From Sophora flavescens (Eukaryota > Streptophyta > Magnoliopsida > Fabales > Fabaceae), in the NCBI GenBank assembly GCA_030762895.1, contig CM061062.1, positions 287,800,397 to 287,864,396 of the forward strand: 64,000 nucleotides of DNA, read 5' to 3'. Both the position numbers and the translations under genes were made by a program. Below the pieces are notes generated by a model. The model searched no databases. It was not told the DNA's origin and worked only from the letters and a program-made list of their open reading frames with translations. Shown here piece after piece: positions 1-10,344 of the stretch (positions within the stretch are counted from its first letter, which is position 1; every line of letters starts with the position of its first letter).

Positions 1-1158
1 CCGCATTCCTCAAGAAATCTGGCAAAAGGTCCTGGGTTTCTACCCGTCTCATTATATCTACCATAGAATTCTCCACCTCTGTCAGATCTTACACATTTTA
101 TCTTCCTACCTGTTTTCAACTCAACAAAGACCTTAAAAGATTTGAAAGCATCTAGGGAACTAGACTTTTCTTGAAGGAGATCTATCCATCCATATCTCGA
201 GAAGTCATCTATAAAGGTAATGAAATACCCATATCCACCCATGGCGGTGGGTGTAATAGGTCCACACAGGTCGGTGTGAATCAACTCGTAGCACATCATC
301 ACACCTATTTGCTGCTTTATTCCTAACCTTGGCAGTAAATTTGCCCTTGATGCAATCAATACATGTATCAAAATCGGAGAAGTCTAGATCATGAAGAATA
401 CCTTCCTTGACTAGCCTCTCAATACGGGGCCTAGAAATATGCCCCAAACGTCGATGCCATAACATAGAAGAATGTTCATTAATCCTACTGCGTTTGTTTC
501 CAACAGCAGAATTGACATACATGTCATGTAGATTTAACATATAAAGGCCATCACGTAAAACCCTTGAACCAACGGAAATAGAATCTGAACAAACAATCAA
601 TTTTCCACTACCAAACTTAAAGGTGTAACCACATTTATCCAAAGCAGAAACAGAAATCAAGTTCCTTCTCATAGAAGGTGCATACACAGCATCTCTTAAA
701 AACAAATTATGTCCAGAAGGCAAAAGTAAAGAAACAATTCCAATGTCAATAACAGAAACTCCAGCTCCATCTCCCATAATAATTTTAGACTCAAGATCAC
801 TTGGTTTCCTCGAGGCTTGTGAACCCCTGCAAGGAATTCACAACATGAATGGTTGCACCTGAATCTAACCACCAAGTATTTGGAGGAACATCAATGACAT
901 TGGATTCAAAGCATGTTAGAGCCAGGAATATACCTTGCTTCTCTTGTTTCTTTTTCAAGAAATAGCAGTCATCTACCTTGTGTCCATACTTCTTACAATA
1001 CTTGCAGTTACCCTTGAAGAAACTTTTCTTAGCCTGCAGATGCTGCTTTGGATTTTAATTCTTTCCCTTCTGATCTTTCTTCACCAATCTTGAACCGGAC
1101 TTAGAAGTTTGAGTTGGAGCAGATGCGAAGAAAATGAGCACTGTGTGATTTACCCTTT
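1..1158 (-). pseudogene. copia Gag tail, protease and integrase (frame-broken)
   Basis: Reading leftwards, this part shows a Gag CCHC zinc knuckle (about 965-1010), the aspartic protease active site in the context WWLDSGAT (about 855-890), and the GAG-pre-integrase zinc region with LWHRRLGH and CIDCIKGK (about 340-490). The integrase catalytic core follows, with FIDDFSRYGW (about 170-200) and a SDRGGEF segment (about 70-90). The frame that carries the pre-integrase region (205-777) stops after a frameshift just before the core, so the polyprotein cannot be made intact. The core runs off the window at base 1. Confidence 0.8.
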
Positions 1159-1743
1159 TTAATGGACTCTTCTTCTTGTGTAACAATGGCAATCATCTCG
1201 TCCACTTGTCCATTCAGCCTTTCGTGTACTGTAAGAGGTCTTCATAACATCGAATTGTGAAGGAAGAGATTCAAGAACCCGGTAGATTAAAGTACTTTCA
1301 CCAATTTCAACTTTAAGAGATTTCAGTTTGTTGTAATAGTGCATCAGCTTCATGATATGCTCACGCACACCTCTGACCCCATCATATTTGGTCTTGTCAA
1401 ACAAGGAAAGATACTGACTTTTCTGAGCCTTCTCAAAAGTCATAAATTTCTCCCCAACAGCTTTCTGATATTCTTTAGCATTATCGGTCTCTAAGATACT
1501 CTGCCTGATGGATTTTTCCATAGTATACTTCATCACTTTCAGGCACACTCTATTAGAGTGTTCCCATTTCTCATAAGCATTTCTCTGGGCTGCAGTAGAT
1601 TCATTTGTGAGAGCTGCTGGCTTGTCTTCCCTCAAGGCCAGATCCAAGTCAGCAATGGTTAAGTAGAGATCTAGAGACTCTTTCCAGTCCTCATAGTTTG
1701 TCCCATTTAGAGTTTTGACAGAATTTGGGAAGGAGGCTGACAT
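1159..1743 (-). CDS. copia Gag polyprotein, N-terminal part
   Basis: This ORF encodes about 190 residues of the structural Gag protein, which packages element RNA into cytoplasmic particles. It starts with a short segment containing LNGTNYEDWKESLDLYL, typical of the plant copia Gag N-terminus (DUF4219-like), followed by a helix-rich UBN2-like domain with YNKLKSLKVEIGE and LESLPSQFDVMKTSY. The reading frame is lost near 1220: the expected continuation to the CCHC knuckle (CKYCKKYGHKVDDC, around 965-1010) lies in another frame. The ATG at 1743 is the first one after the long leader and fits known copia Gag starts. The element is therefore probably not autonomous. Confidence 0.8.
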   Translation of the reverse strand: MSASFPNSVKTLNGTNYEDWKESLDLYLTIADLDLALREDKPAALTNESTAAQRNAYEKWEHSNRVCLKVMKYTMEKSIRQSILETDNAKEYQKAVGEKFMTFEKAQKSQYLSLFDKTKYDGVRGVREHIMKLMHYYNKLKSLKVEIGESTLIYRVLESLPSQFDVMKTSYSTRKAEWTSGRDDCHCYTRRRVH

Positions 1744-2811
1744 AAAACAAAGAATAAGGAATCATTAAGAATTGAAAGGTAATATGATTCCATATATATG
1801 TTCAGCCAATCTTGCCCATAATACAAATTTCTTATTCATTATAATTCCGCCTAAGGGTCCCGAATCATAATAAATAAGAAATATAATAAGAAGAATAATA
1901 CAATGTACAAAACTTACATCACCAAAATTTCTAATACCGATAGGATACTTGAAAACCATAATTGACATAAGCTTAAGACAAATAGTACGATGTATAATAA
2001 CGAATTACATTAATAATAGTACACCGATAGGGTATAATTATTATTAATATAATACAAATATAACACATTAGAATAATTAATTATTTAACAACACAAATTT
2101 TGTATAATTATACCCACGATAGGTGAGTTCATAACTATACAAAATATCAATAGTCATGCTACAATTATACATTAGAAAAAATATATTATATAACAAATAT
2201 AGCATAGAACACACAACTTAATTCACATAAGGCTTTAAAATTAATTCCATCTATATGACACATGATCAATGAGAGTATAACATATCAAAGTGTCACAAAA
2301 AAATAGGGAACAATCACAAAATTTCAGACCAAAAAAAAAACTGAGAGTACAGTATTAAAAAAATACGATATATCTTCTGCAGAAAACCCATGCATCTGCC
2401 CTAAAATTCTTAGCCATGTCCGTGGGTACCTATTGACTTTGCATTGTCTTTATGCCCTTTTTCTTAATTTCTCTCATTTCGCTTTTGCTTTTCGGCACTG
2501 TTATAGTAGGCATATGCGTGTTTCTCCTTTCTACCATCACTTCGTATCCATCCGTACACGCGAAATTGCAGATTCATATCCTCATGTTCTTTCGAAGCCC
2601 ATGGACAGTTAAGTAGATCAACTTTAATTCTGAGGCTATGTTTGAAGGAAAAAAAAAATATGGGCAAACCAAAATTTCTACAATATTGATATAACATGAT
2701 ATGAAATCTCTAAAAAAATTTTGCATCTTGATTGAAAAAAAACATAAATTAGGGTTCATATAATTTTCAGAATAGCTATAACATATATCTATCCTTGGCT
2801 CTGATATCAAT

Positions 2812-3121
2812 TGAAGGATAATCTATAATTCTAATTTGTTTAGAACATCATACAGATACAAATCATAACATATTTCACATGTTAATCGAAGGAAAGGAGA
2901 AGAATTGTGTACCTTGGAGCATCGTAGAATCCATTACAATAGATCAGAATGTAAGAGGGTTGCTTCTCTCTTTCTGGTTGGTGTTCAGTGTGTGTTTCAA
3001 GAATGCTTAATGGGGAGGCAATCTTTTTAACCTACCAGCAGAGAGTAGGGACCTCTCAACGGGTTAACATTAGAATGACCCAGCCCATCATAGAGTCACT
3101 TTTAGTAAATACCCAACAACA
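2812..3121 (-). repeat. 5' LTR of the left copia element
   Basis: On the minus strand the repeat starts TGTTGTTGGG and ends TATCCTTCA, giving TG...CA ends. It is followed directly by a primer-site-like sequence (2797-2809, TGATATCAGAGCC on the minus strand), one mismatch from the usual plant Met-tRNA site TGGTATCAGAGC. Its partner LTR is outside the window, so the outer border is inferred from the TG dinucleotide only. Confidence 0.7.
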
Positions 3122-3234
3122 ATTTCATCAATTGGTTACGTAATTAAGAATTAATTTTATAACCGATATATTAATAATTTAATTATAATTTAATCATCAA
3201 TTAATGCTAATCCACGTATTATACATATGTTAAA
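3122..3234. other. AT-rich spacer, nothing recognised
   Basis: Short AT-rich sequence between the copia LTR and the point where similarity to the S1-family gene begins. I see no ORF, repeat or RNA gene in it. The 3' end of the pseudogene may have been lost through a rearrangement here. Confidence 0.5.
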
Positions 3235-3465
3235 TTAAAAATTTAACAAGTTAGGCCTAAAGGAAAACTCGTACTCAGCGTGGTAGGTAAGATCATGAAC
3301 ACCAAGTTCATCCTCTTGGGATTTACAATGAACTTGTAGAAGAGTATCGTTGCCCAAGTCATTCCTAATGTGAACAATACTAACTTGAAAAAGACTACCT
3401 TGGTCATCCAAAAACGATCCCTCACTTACAACCACAATAGAGTTGCTAGATCGAACCAACGTCAT
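3235..3465 (-). pseudogene. S1-family (S-protein homologue) pseudogene, truncated
   Basis: This is a broken paralogue of the gene at 40413-40862. Shared segments include HIRNDLGN, LLQVHCKS, DLGVH/ELGVH and EYEF.FRPN. The ATG at 3465 aligns with the second ATG of the intact gene. The hydrophobic core of the signal peptide is missing: the start reads MTLVRSSNSIVVVSEGS, whereas the intact copy has a long Leu/Ile run at this place. Similarity ends after FRPN near 3250, so the C-terminal half with most cysteines is gone. The upstream region, including a TATAAATA box (minus strand of 3533-3540), is still similar to that of the intact copy, so this is a duplicated locus rather than a retrocopy. A secreted product is not expected. 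Confidence 0.85.
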
Positions 3466-3663
3466 TTCTTCAAAGTGAAAATAAGCTTTGACCAATTATT
3501 GGTTATTTGTGTGCAATGATTGTATTATGGCCTATTTATATAATGAACATAGAGATATATTTGGTGATAAAGTAATGGTGTTTTAAGTATTTCCATAAAA
3601 AAGATTTTAATTAATTGTAAATATCTTCTTTTTTATAAATGGAGATATCCCGTAATTTTTTTT

Positions 3664-4030
3664 TGTTGGGTAATAAGATATTGAGTATTGAGGCAAGAAG
3701 TTCACAATGCTTCACACACTCACACTAATACAATAGAGAAATTGAGAGAGAATAGAGAGGGAGAGAAAGATCAGAAATTTTGCATATAACACTTGCACAT
3801 ACACTACACTTCTGCTTCTCTACACAATTGTACACTTGCACTTATGCACTTCTACACACTTGCATTTTTCTACACATTTACACTATAGCACTAAGTCAAT
3901 TTATAGACTTACACATACACTAACTAACTCTCCTAATAGCTCTCTAACTAATCATTTTAGTTATAACAAACTAATCACATTTTAACAAACTCCTAACTAC
4001 TAACTAACTCTATTTGAATTACTTCCAACA
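3664..4030 (-). repeat. 3' LTR of the chimeric copia element
   Basis: It matches 6010-6352 over its length except for an extra block of roughly 25 bases near its start (about 3670-3695). It ends in ACTTCCAACA and is followed by the complement of a polypurine tract (ctccccc). Confidence 0.85.
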
Positions 4031-4547
4031 CTCCCCCGTAATTCAAATATTCCACTTACACTATTTTTATTATTACACTAAACTTGCATTTGTATAATGC
4101 ACATTTTATTATCACTAACACACACATATATCCTCCTGGATCCCATGGAAAATTCAACAAGAATCGGACTTGGCCCATTAAAACAAAACTTTCACAAGTC
4201 TGTGAAGTTGGCCCATATTTTTTCATACTGTTGATGTTGGCCCAATATACCAAAGATTGAACTCCCAAGACAAATAAATTTCTGGTGCTCCTCTTCCATG
4301 ACTTGGGCTTGTTGCACATGAACCCATTTACTAGCCCACATTCTACTACTATAACACGTCTGGGCTTGGCCTATCAATTCAAAATCTTCACCCACTTTCT
4401 GAAATGCACATTGATGCTCACTAGAGACTTGGACCTGGCCCATTTTCGAAAATGCAATTTCTGCCCTAATTTTCATCTGTTCCTCACGTGCACTGATACT
4501 CTCAACAGCCTTCTCCTTGTCAGCGGTGGCACCACCCTTCCTCACGA

Positions 4548-5432
4548 CTAACCACAGCAGCATCGCCACGATGACACTACACCACTGCAATTCGCCGGAA
4601 AATGATCGATGAACCGCCGCATGACTGGCTCGGTCTGGCAGTTTTGTGACCGACAACACCTCTTCAGACTCCTCGGAAACCACCCACGGCCTCTTCTTCT
4701 CCGACACGGCGCTCCGGTGAAGGATCCCTTCACCCACCGCCCGAATATCACTCTCAGCCCGTCTCGATGGTGGTGGCGACTCGATCTGCGTGCGACCACC
4801 ATATCTTCTCCCCGTGCTACTGCTCTCGCACCATTATCCACCGTAGGGGAATCCCGATCTGACGTTTCTTGCTCCGATTCTAGCAGTGGCGGCTCTAGCG
4901 GTGGTGGAGATCTGGCCAAACTTCGGGCCACCCAAATCTTCACATGCGTTGTCGCCCTCTTCACCCTCTGCTTCATGACGGCGCTGCACCTTTTGGTTGC
5001 CGCCACCATCTGATGATGAGGTTCCGACGATCCCGGCACCCCAGTTTCCTTCTCAGTCACTTGCGCCTCACTTGAAAACCCTAATCCTCTGCTACGCTCT
5101 CCCACTCTGATTTTTGCAGTTTTCTCCACCGAAAATGAGGGTTCTGTCTGTTCCCCTTTACGACAGCCATCGCCATGTCTGTCACCGTCGGGACCATGGT
5201 TGTATGCATCGCCACCGTTCAAGCCCTCGATCGCATCCCTCATCGATTGCTCAGTCTCTTTCACGATCATTCTCTTTCTCTGCTCAGCAACCACACCCTT
5301 CTTTACAGAACCTTTGGATTGGAAGAGAGGTTGCTCACAAGGTGTTTGATGGAATGACCCAATCAACACAACATTCACATTTCTTTTCTTCATCTCAAAT
5401 GGACCTTCTGTATCGAGTTCTGTATTCTCCAT
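4548..5432 (-). other. Long ORF of unknown origin inside the chimeric copia element
   Basis: This 294-codon open frame starts 18 bases after the Gag frame ends. It is rich in Arg, Ser, Lys and Glu, has no motif I can recognise, and ends in a Cys/Trp run. The DNA from about 4540 to 5110 is much richer in G and C than its surroundings, and another frame on the plus strand is also open (4609-5013). Such open frames can occur by chance in GC-rich DNA. It may be a captured host segment that replaced the pol region. I cannot assign a function. Confidence 0.3.
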
Positions 5433-5450
5433 GCCTTCTCCCTTCTTTGC

Positions 5451-5966
5451 TTATTCCTGTAAACTTCGATCACTCTCCACTTCACTTTTCTTCTTGAGCA
5501 AAGAATTAGCCCCTTCTTTCATTCTACACTCTTCCTCTCTTGGCTTCTTTAAAGACCCATTTGAATCTTTATCTGAAACCAAAATCCCAATTTCTTGGGT
5601 TTGCTGGCTTGCTGCCATCACTGTTCTTGGCTTCTTGTTCTCACTCTTTCTTTCATCACCTCCATACACTCTGTGCAAGATATCCCAGGCTTCTTTAGCA
5701 TTTTTGGCTGAAGCAATCTTCCCAAGATTCACATCATTCACACATTGATGAAGGATGATGAGAGCCTTGTAATCTCTGTTCTTGGATTCCTTGTAGGAGG
5801 CACTATCCTCCTCTTCTTGGATCCCATCCTTCACTGTTTCCAACACTTCATGGAAACCAAAGATTGCTTCCATTTTCACAACCCAATGCTCAAAGTTCTT
5901 GCCATCAAGAACCGGTAATGGGATTGAAAAATCCCCACCCATAATCTCTCCAATTTGCACCTCCAT
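5451..5966 (-). CDS. Gag N-terminal domain of the chimeric copia element
   Basis: A Gag-like ORF whose first roughly 120 residues match plant copia Gag: PVLDGKNFEHWVVKMEAIF near the start, then helices ending in AKEAWDILHRVYGGDE. After that point the usual remainder of UBN2 and the CCHC knuckle are absent, and a low-complexity Lys/Glu/Ser-rich tail follows. The ATG at 5966 (MEVQIGEIMGG) is chosen because an upstream in-frame ATG at 6008 lies inside the primer-binding site. The frame is open over this whole interval. It could still make a particle protein or be a relic. I see no nucleic-acid-binding knuckle, which would be unusual for a working Gag. Confidence 0.6.
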   Translation of the reverse strand: MEVQIGEIMGGDFSIPLPVLDGKNFEHWVVKMEAIFGFHEVLETVKDGIQEEEDSASYKESKNRDYKALIILHQCVNDVNLGKIASAKNAKEAWDILHRVYGGDERKSENKKPRTVMAASQQTQEIGILVSDKDSNGSLKKPREEECRMKEGANSLLKKKSEVESDRSLQE

Positions 5967-6009
5967 GGACCCATCACAAGTCCCTAATCTTGTAGCTCTA
6001 GATACCATT

Positions 6010-6352
6010 TGTTGGGGCAAGAAGCTCACAATGCTTCACACACTCACACTAACACAATAGAGAAATTGAGAGAGAATAGAGAGGGAGAGAAAGATCAGAA
6101 ATATTGCATATAACACTTGCACATACTACACTTCTGCTTCTCTACACAATTGTACACTTGCACTTATGCACTTCTACACACTTGCACTTTTCTACACATT
6201 TACACTATAGCACTAAGTCTATTTATAGACTTACACATACACTAACTAACTCTCCTAATAGCTCTCTAACTAATCACTTTAGTTATAACAAACTAATCAT
6301 ATTTTAACAAACTCCTAACTACTAACTAACTCTATTTGAATTACTTCCAACA
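6010..6352 (-). repeat. 5' LTR of the chimeric copia element
   Basis: Partner of 3664-4030. On the minus strand it begins TGTTGGAAGTAATTC and ends GCCCCAACA, and is followed by the primer site at 5995-6007. Confidence 0.88.
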
Positions 6353-7150
6353 TTCAGTAATTTTATTGATTAATAAGAATGCATAAATTCTATAGTCAAC
6401 TTCGGTTTCTGTGTGTTAGTGTCCTGTAAAGACGTTTTCGGTTGAATATTTAAGTGTCTGATGCTGGATATTTTATTTCAAATAATTTGTTTTGAAATAT
6501 ATTTTTTAAGGTTTTTAGATTATCAATTTTTTATAATTAACTTTTTTCTTCAACTTTTACATAAATGCGTTAATTTTTAAATTAACTCATTACAATATTT
6601 TTTATTAACAATTAACTATTGTTTATTACATTTAATTATCTTTTATTACATTGCCATTATCTGCCAAATTCATTACGATTCTAAATCGGTGAGTTTATGT
6701 AATTGATTCAATGTTGCCATTCAAATTTTAAACGTGTTGTTTCCAAAAATTAACGTGAGATTTCTTCTTCTTTTTAGATGCCTTACAATTTCATGGAGCA
6801 AGAAAAATATACAAGGATACATCTTTTTTGTTCTATGATGACATTAGTTTTGACTAAAAGTTTACTTGCTATACACTAATAATGTAAAGAATTTTTATGC
6901 ATATATCTAATCATAAATTGTCATGTTAGTAAATTGTTTTGACTCTTATCCTAATTATCTTAAAAATATTCATATTCAGATTGATATTTGGGGTTGATAG
7001 TATAAAAAACTTTACACTATTACTATATAACAATCAAACTCTTTCACTATTTATTTAAAAAAAGCAGGCTAAATCACGAAAATATTCCTATGTTATTACT
7101 GTCACGAAATAATCCTTTAAGAGTAATATCTTTTAGGTATCTCAGCCTAT
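6353..7150. other. Intergenic AT-rich DNA with a relic of the duplicated S1 upstream region
   Basis: Bases 6357-6397 (ending GAATGCATAAATTCTATAGTC) match 41667-41707 upstream of the intact S1 gene and so continue the duplicated block that the chimeric copia element interrupted. The rest up to 7150 is AT-rich and shows no gene or repeat I can name. Confidence 0.55.
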
Positions 7151-7222
7151 AGTGTTTTTCCCTTTTTCCTATTTTATTTTATTTATTTTATATATTATTT
7201 TTCTAAGACATTTTATGTTTCC

Positions 7223-7486
7223 TTGCCACGAGCGCCGCTGCTCCTCCTCCGTCCTCAGCCTCGCCGCTGCTCACGCCCCACCGCCGCGCCGCCATCCCGT
7301 CGACACCCAGCTATCACGAACCACACCAGATCCGCACCTAAACGCGCCGTCCAGCTATCGATCGCACTCAGCTCCGTCGCACCGCGCCATCTCCGACGTC
7401 CACCCTTGCCCCCGTCGCGTCGCCGCTCCTCCACGTGTCTGCCAAGCCCCCTGTTGCTCCCCTCTCCATTGGTAACCAGAATGTGA
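7223..7486 (+). other. GC-rich island, possible captured exon
   Basis: About 260 bases are strongly GC-rich in otherwise AT-rich DNA. Two overlapping plus-strand frames are open (7152-7475 and 7223-7486), both Pro/Arg/Ser-rich, and neither resembles a family I know. The island ends with a sequence that could be a 5' splice site (ATTG|GTAACC near 7469-7475). It might be a first exon or gene piece carried by a transposon, but no terminal repeats clearly bracket it. Confidence 0.3.
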
Positions 7487-7583
7487 ACTTGCTGATTTAG
7501 ATCTTTTCTTTCCTTTTTTTACTTTTACTATATTCTTCTACCCGTCCAATGCACAGGGATTAATAATTTATTTCGAATATTAT

Positions 7584-8035
7584 GAGTTTGTTTGGAAAAT
7601 ATTATTTTTTTCTAATTTCAGCTGTTTTTTAGTTTAAATGGTTTTTTATAGATAATTTATTATGTTTGATATTTTGCTTAAATTTATATAAAAAACTTTT
7701 TTTTCCTTAAGAAAAACGGTTATATGCCATCTAGTTTTTTCTAGCTTAAAATTGTTATGATTTGATTATTTATCATTCTCAAGACTCTCTTCCTTGTTTA
7801 TACTTACAAAACTAACTTCTAAATAAATATTATTAAATTATATAAATAACTCCAAACCATTTTTTGTAATTTATTATATAAAAACGATTTTTTTGCACCA
7901 CCCAAACGAAATAGATTATCTTAAAATCGCTTTTTAACAAACAGATTCTGATTATAATCGATTATCACAATAATCGATCATACAAAAATTGATTATCAGC
8001 ATAATATTTTTTTTCCAATTTTCCCAAACACACTC
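7584..8035. repeat. MITE-like element with imperfect terminal inverted repeats
   Basis: The ends are GAGTTTGTTTGGAAAAT (7584-7600) and the complement of GAGTGTGTTTGGGAAAA (about 8019-8035). A flanking TAT is present on both sides (7581-7583, 8036-8038), which could be a 3-bp target duplication. Its right part holds nested palindromes built on ATAATCGATTAT (about 7955-7995). No coding capacity. Two further diverged copies lie at 9251-9408 and 9858-10095. Confidence 0.6.
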
Positions 8036-9250
8036 TATATAAATATAAATGACATAAAATAATAAAATATAAAATCATTCTAATTTTAAGTTATAAAAAA
8101 GTATTTTATAACATTACATTAATTAAAACAAAAATATAAAGAATAATTGCTTTAATTTTATTTTTTATGTCGATATTAGTTATTGATATAAACAATAATT
8201 GCTTTAATTTTATTTCAAGATAATTGGCTGGTAGTACAGTAGCTTTTTGGACGTTTTATGTGGCTGGGTTGGGGCTATCCGGATGCATCTGATATGGTTT
8301 TCCTGTTAGGATGGGGTATTAATTTGTTATTCAACCTTCATGGAACTAACTCTACTTTTCTTGGAGAGTTTGGAAGATCCAGGTTGAACACGTACATTTT
8401 TCTTTCATTGTAAATATTTTTTTTTATATGGGCTTGAGTATCCCTATTATTCATTTTTATACAATTTTTTTACTTATAAAAAAATATTACATTCTAACAT
8501 ATATAAAGATTATATTTTTTTTCGACTCGGATATTAATTTTTTTTATTATGCCAAACAGTTATTTCTTTTATATTTTATCATTTATTACTTAATTATCAT
8601 TTTATATAATGACATTTCTCAATAAATTTTATTATTATTTGAAAAGTGATTTTTTTTCATTTTATTATTATTTTAAACACTTAATTTTCCGTATTATTTA
8701 ATTTCCAATAATTTATTTTTATTTAAAAAATAAAATGTTTTCTCAATTTCATATTATTATTTTATTATTATTATTATAACAATAATTTTTCTCCCTAAAA
8801 TTTATTTTGTAATTATTCTATAAACTTTAAAAACAATGACTTTATTCAATTTTATCTTTTACTATTTTATTATTAATATAAGTAGTGAATTAATTTTTAA
8901 ATTTGTATGCTTTTATTGTATTATCATTCCAAAAGTATAGTTTCCAACTTAGTTTTATTTTATTTTATGTTATTGTAGTTCTAGGTAGTGTTTTTATCTG
9001 TAACTTTTATTTTTTACGGTTTATCTTGTATTATTTTATTATTATTTTATATGATATTATATATATATATATATATTATATAAAAAAGTATTTTTTTATA
9101 GAAAAAGTGGTTTATAGAAAAGTTAAAAGATTGAATCTTATTTGAAAAACAACTTTTGATTATTTTGAAACTAAATACATTTTCCTATTTTACATCAACT
9201 ATCAAACAAATATTATTATTCTATGGAAACAATTTCATATTTGTTTTTGT
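8036..9250. other. Very AT-rich intergenic DNA
   Basis: Mostly A and T, with long poly-purine and poly-pyrimidine runs and an AT dinucleotide microsatellite at 9057-9076. A 23-base phrase (aataattgctttaattttattt) occurs twice about 50 bases apart (8145 and 8193). The stretch 8220-8410 is less AT-rich and looks different from its surroundings, but I cannot assign it. Open frames here are Phe/Ile/Tyr-rich and not credible genes. Confidence 0.5.
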
Positions 9251-9408
9251 AATTTTATAGATAAAACACATTTTGTTACATCATCCAAACGAAACAGATT
9301 ATATTAAAACCGCTTTTCAACAAATATACGCAAATAAAAACAGATTTAGATTATTATCGATTATTACGATAACATATTTTTGACAGCTATTTCAAACACA
9401 CACTTTAG
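9251..9408. repeat. Diverged second copy of the 7584 MITE family (right part)
   Basis: It runs parallel to 7850-8035 with the shared phrases ATCATCCAAACGAAACAGAT (compare CACCCAAACGAAATAGAT), AAAACCGCTTTTCAACAAA and GATTATTATCGATTATTACG, and ends in TTTCAAACACAC. The left end is too diverged to place. Confidence 0.5.
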
Positions 9409-9447
9409 ATTGTAAAAAAAAAAAACCCAGTAAATTAAAGATGCTTC

Positions 9448-9643
9448 ACCAACATGGTGTGGTATAGTTGGTAGATAACTAAGCTCCTTAGGCATGTGGT
9501 TAGGGGTTCGATTCCTGACTCATAATATGTATGGAAGAACATCTGTTGGGAGATGTCAATCCAGGTCAATCTCTTAATTGGATTTCAGTACCTCGAGGGA
9601 TTCATCTTTGGCTTCCGGTCGAAGGATACCCGATTCACCTAAA
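9448..9643 (+). mobile_element. tRNA-derived SINE with perfect target duplication
   Basis: A 196-bp non-coding retroposon. It has an RNA polymerase III A box (TGGTATAGTTGG, 9460-9471) and B box (GGTTCGATTCC, 9505-9515) at the spacing expected for a tRNA-type promoter, followed by a tRNA-unrelated body. The 16-base sequence AAATTAAAGATGCTTC flanks it exactly on both sides (9432-9447 and 9644-9659), the mark of target-primed reverse transcription. It ends in a short A-rich stretch. Propagation depends on LINE enzymes supplied elsewhere. The perfect duplication suggests that the insertion is not very old. Confidence 0.93.
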
Positions 9644-9659
9644 AAATTAAAGATGCTTC

Positions 9660-9857
9660 TAAATTAATGTGATTAGATACATATTGATTATTTACCTTAC
9701 CGTACCACGTGAAAATTTTCAAATTTTAAAAGAAGAAAACGTTAAATAAGAAAAAAAAAATGAAAGAAATTATGCGAATGAATAGTGGCATGGAATGAAC
9801 AGTGAAAAGAGATGAATAGTATGGTTGAGAAATCTGGAAAAAAAAAATATGCTGATA
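9660..9857. other. AT-rich spacer
   Basis: No gene, repeat or RNA feature recognised between the SINE and the inverted MITE copy. Confidence 0.4.
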
Positions 9858-10095
9858 ATATGTTTTCAAATAATTGATTATTGTGATAATCGATTATAAT
9901 CATAATCTGTTTTTATTTGAGCATGTTTGCTGAAAAGTGATTTTCAGATAATCTATTTCGTTTGGATGGTGCAAAAAAAATCACTTTTATATAATAAATT
10001 ATGAAAAAGGATATGAAGTTATTTATTTATATTAATAATATTTATTTATTTTTAACATTAAAACTTGTTAAAATAACTTTTTTTTTTATATTTTG
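9858..10095. repeat. Inverted third copy of the 7584 MITE family
   Basis: This segment matches the complement of about 7795-8010: GATTATTGTGATAATCGATT, ATCTATTTCGTTTGGATGGTG, then a run ending in a worn version of ATATAATAAATTATG. Orientation is opposite to the other two copies. It therefore forms a long imperfect inverted repeat with 7795-8010 and with 9251-9408. Confidence 0.55.
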
Positions 10096-10344
10096 TCATT
10101 ACTTTTTTTCTATTATAAAAAGATTGAATAAAATTTATAACTTTTTTTCTTGAAATGAGTGGACCGAACCTTGTTTCTACAATATTTAAATAAAAATCTA
10201 ACAAAAAATAATATAAATAAATAATAAATATTAATTAAATGAATAACGAAGAAAATGAGTAGCAGGTAACATTACCTTTTTTTTTTTTTTTGATAGCAAG
10301 CAGGCAACATTATAAATATCACGCATCTTATATATCATTATTTG

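Larger units (their letters stand above)
1..3121 (-). mobile_element. Ty1/copia LTR retrotransposon, 5' part, cut by the window edge
   Basis: The element reads right to left: 5' LTR (2812-3121), primer site (2797-2809), a leader of about 1 kb, gag (1743-1159), a CCHC knuckle near 965-1010, protease near 855-890 and the integrase core running off the left edge. The domain order protease then integrase before RT defines copia. The 3' half and 3' LTR lie outside the window, so target duplications cannot be tested. The leader (1744-2796) is AT-rich and includes several copies of a short CGATAGG motif near 1935-2120. It has no recognisable coding capacity apart from an unassigned short ORF at 2464-2697. 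Confidence 0.88.
3664..6352 (-). mobile_element. Chimeric non-autonomous copia element with gag only
   Basis: Two LTRs (3664-4030 and 6010-6352) with TGTTGG...CCAACA ends flank 2.0 kb. The minus-strand order is 5' LTR (right), primer site at 5995-6007 (TGGTATCTAGAGC), a Gag N-terminal domain, then sequence of unknown origin, a polypurine stretch (ACGGGGGAG, minus strand of about 4031-4040) and the 3' LTR (left). There is no protease, integrase, RT or RNase H, so movement must have relied on enzymes of another copia element. The flanks share GTAATTTT (about 3653-3660 and 6357-6364), probably a worn trace of the target site. It sits in the upstream region of the S1 pseudogene. Confidence 0.85.

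Noticed and set aside
8428..9145. Phe/Ile/Tyr-rich open frames
   Set aside because: They are products of AT-rich DNA with few stops in these frames; no motif, no codon bias.
9460..9515. A possible tRNA gene
   Set aside because: A and B boxes are present, but the sequence cannot form a full cloverleaf and is bracketed by a 16-bp duplication, so it is a SINE.
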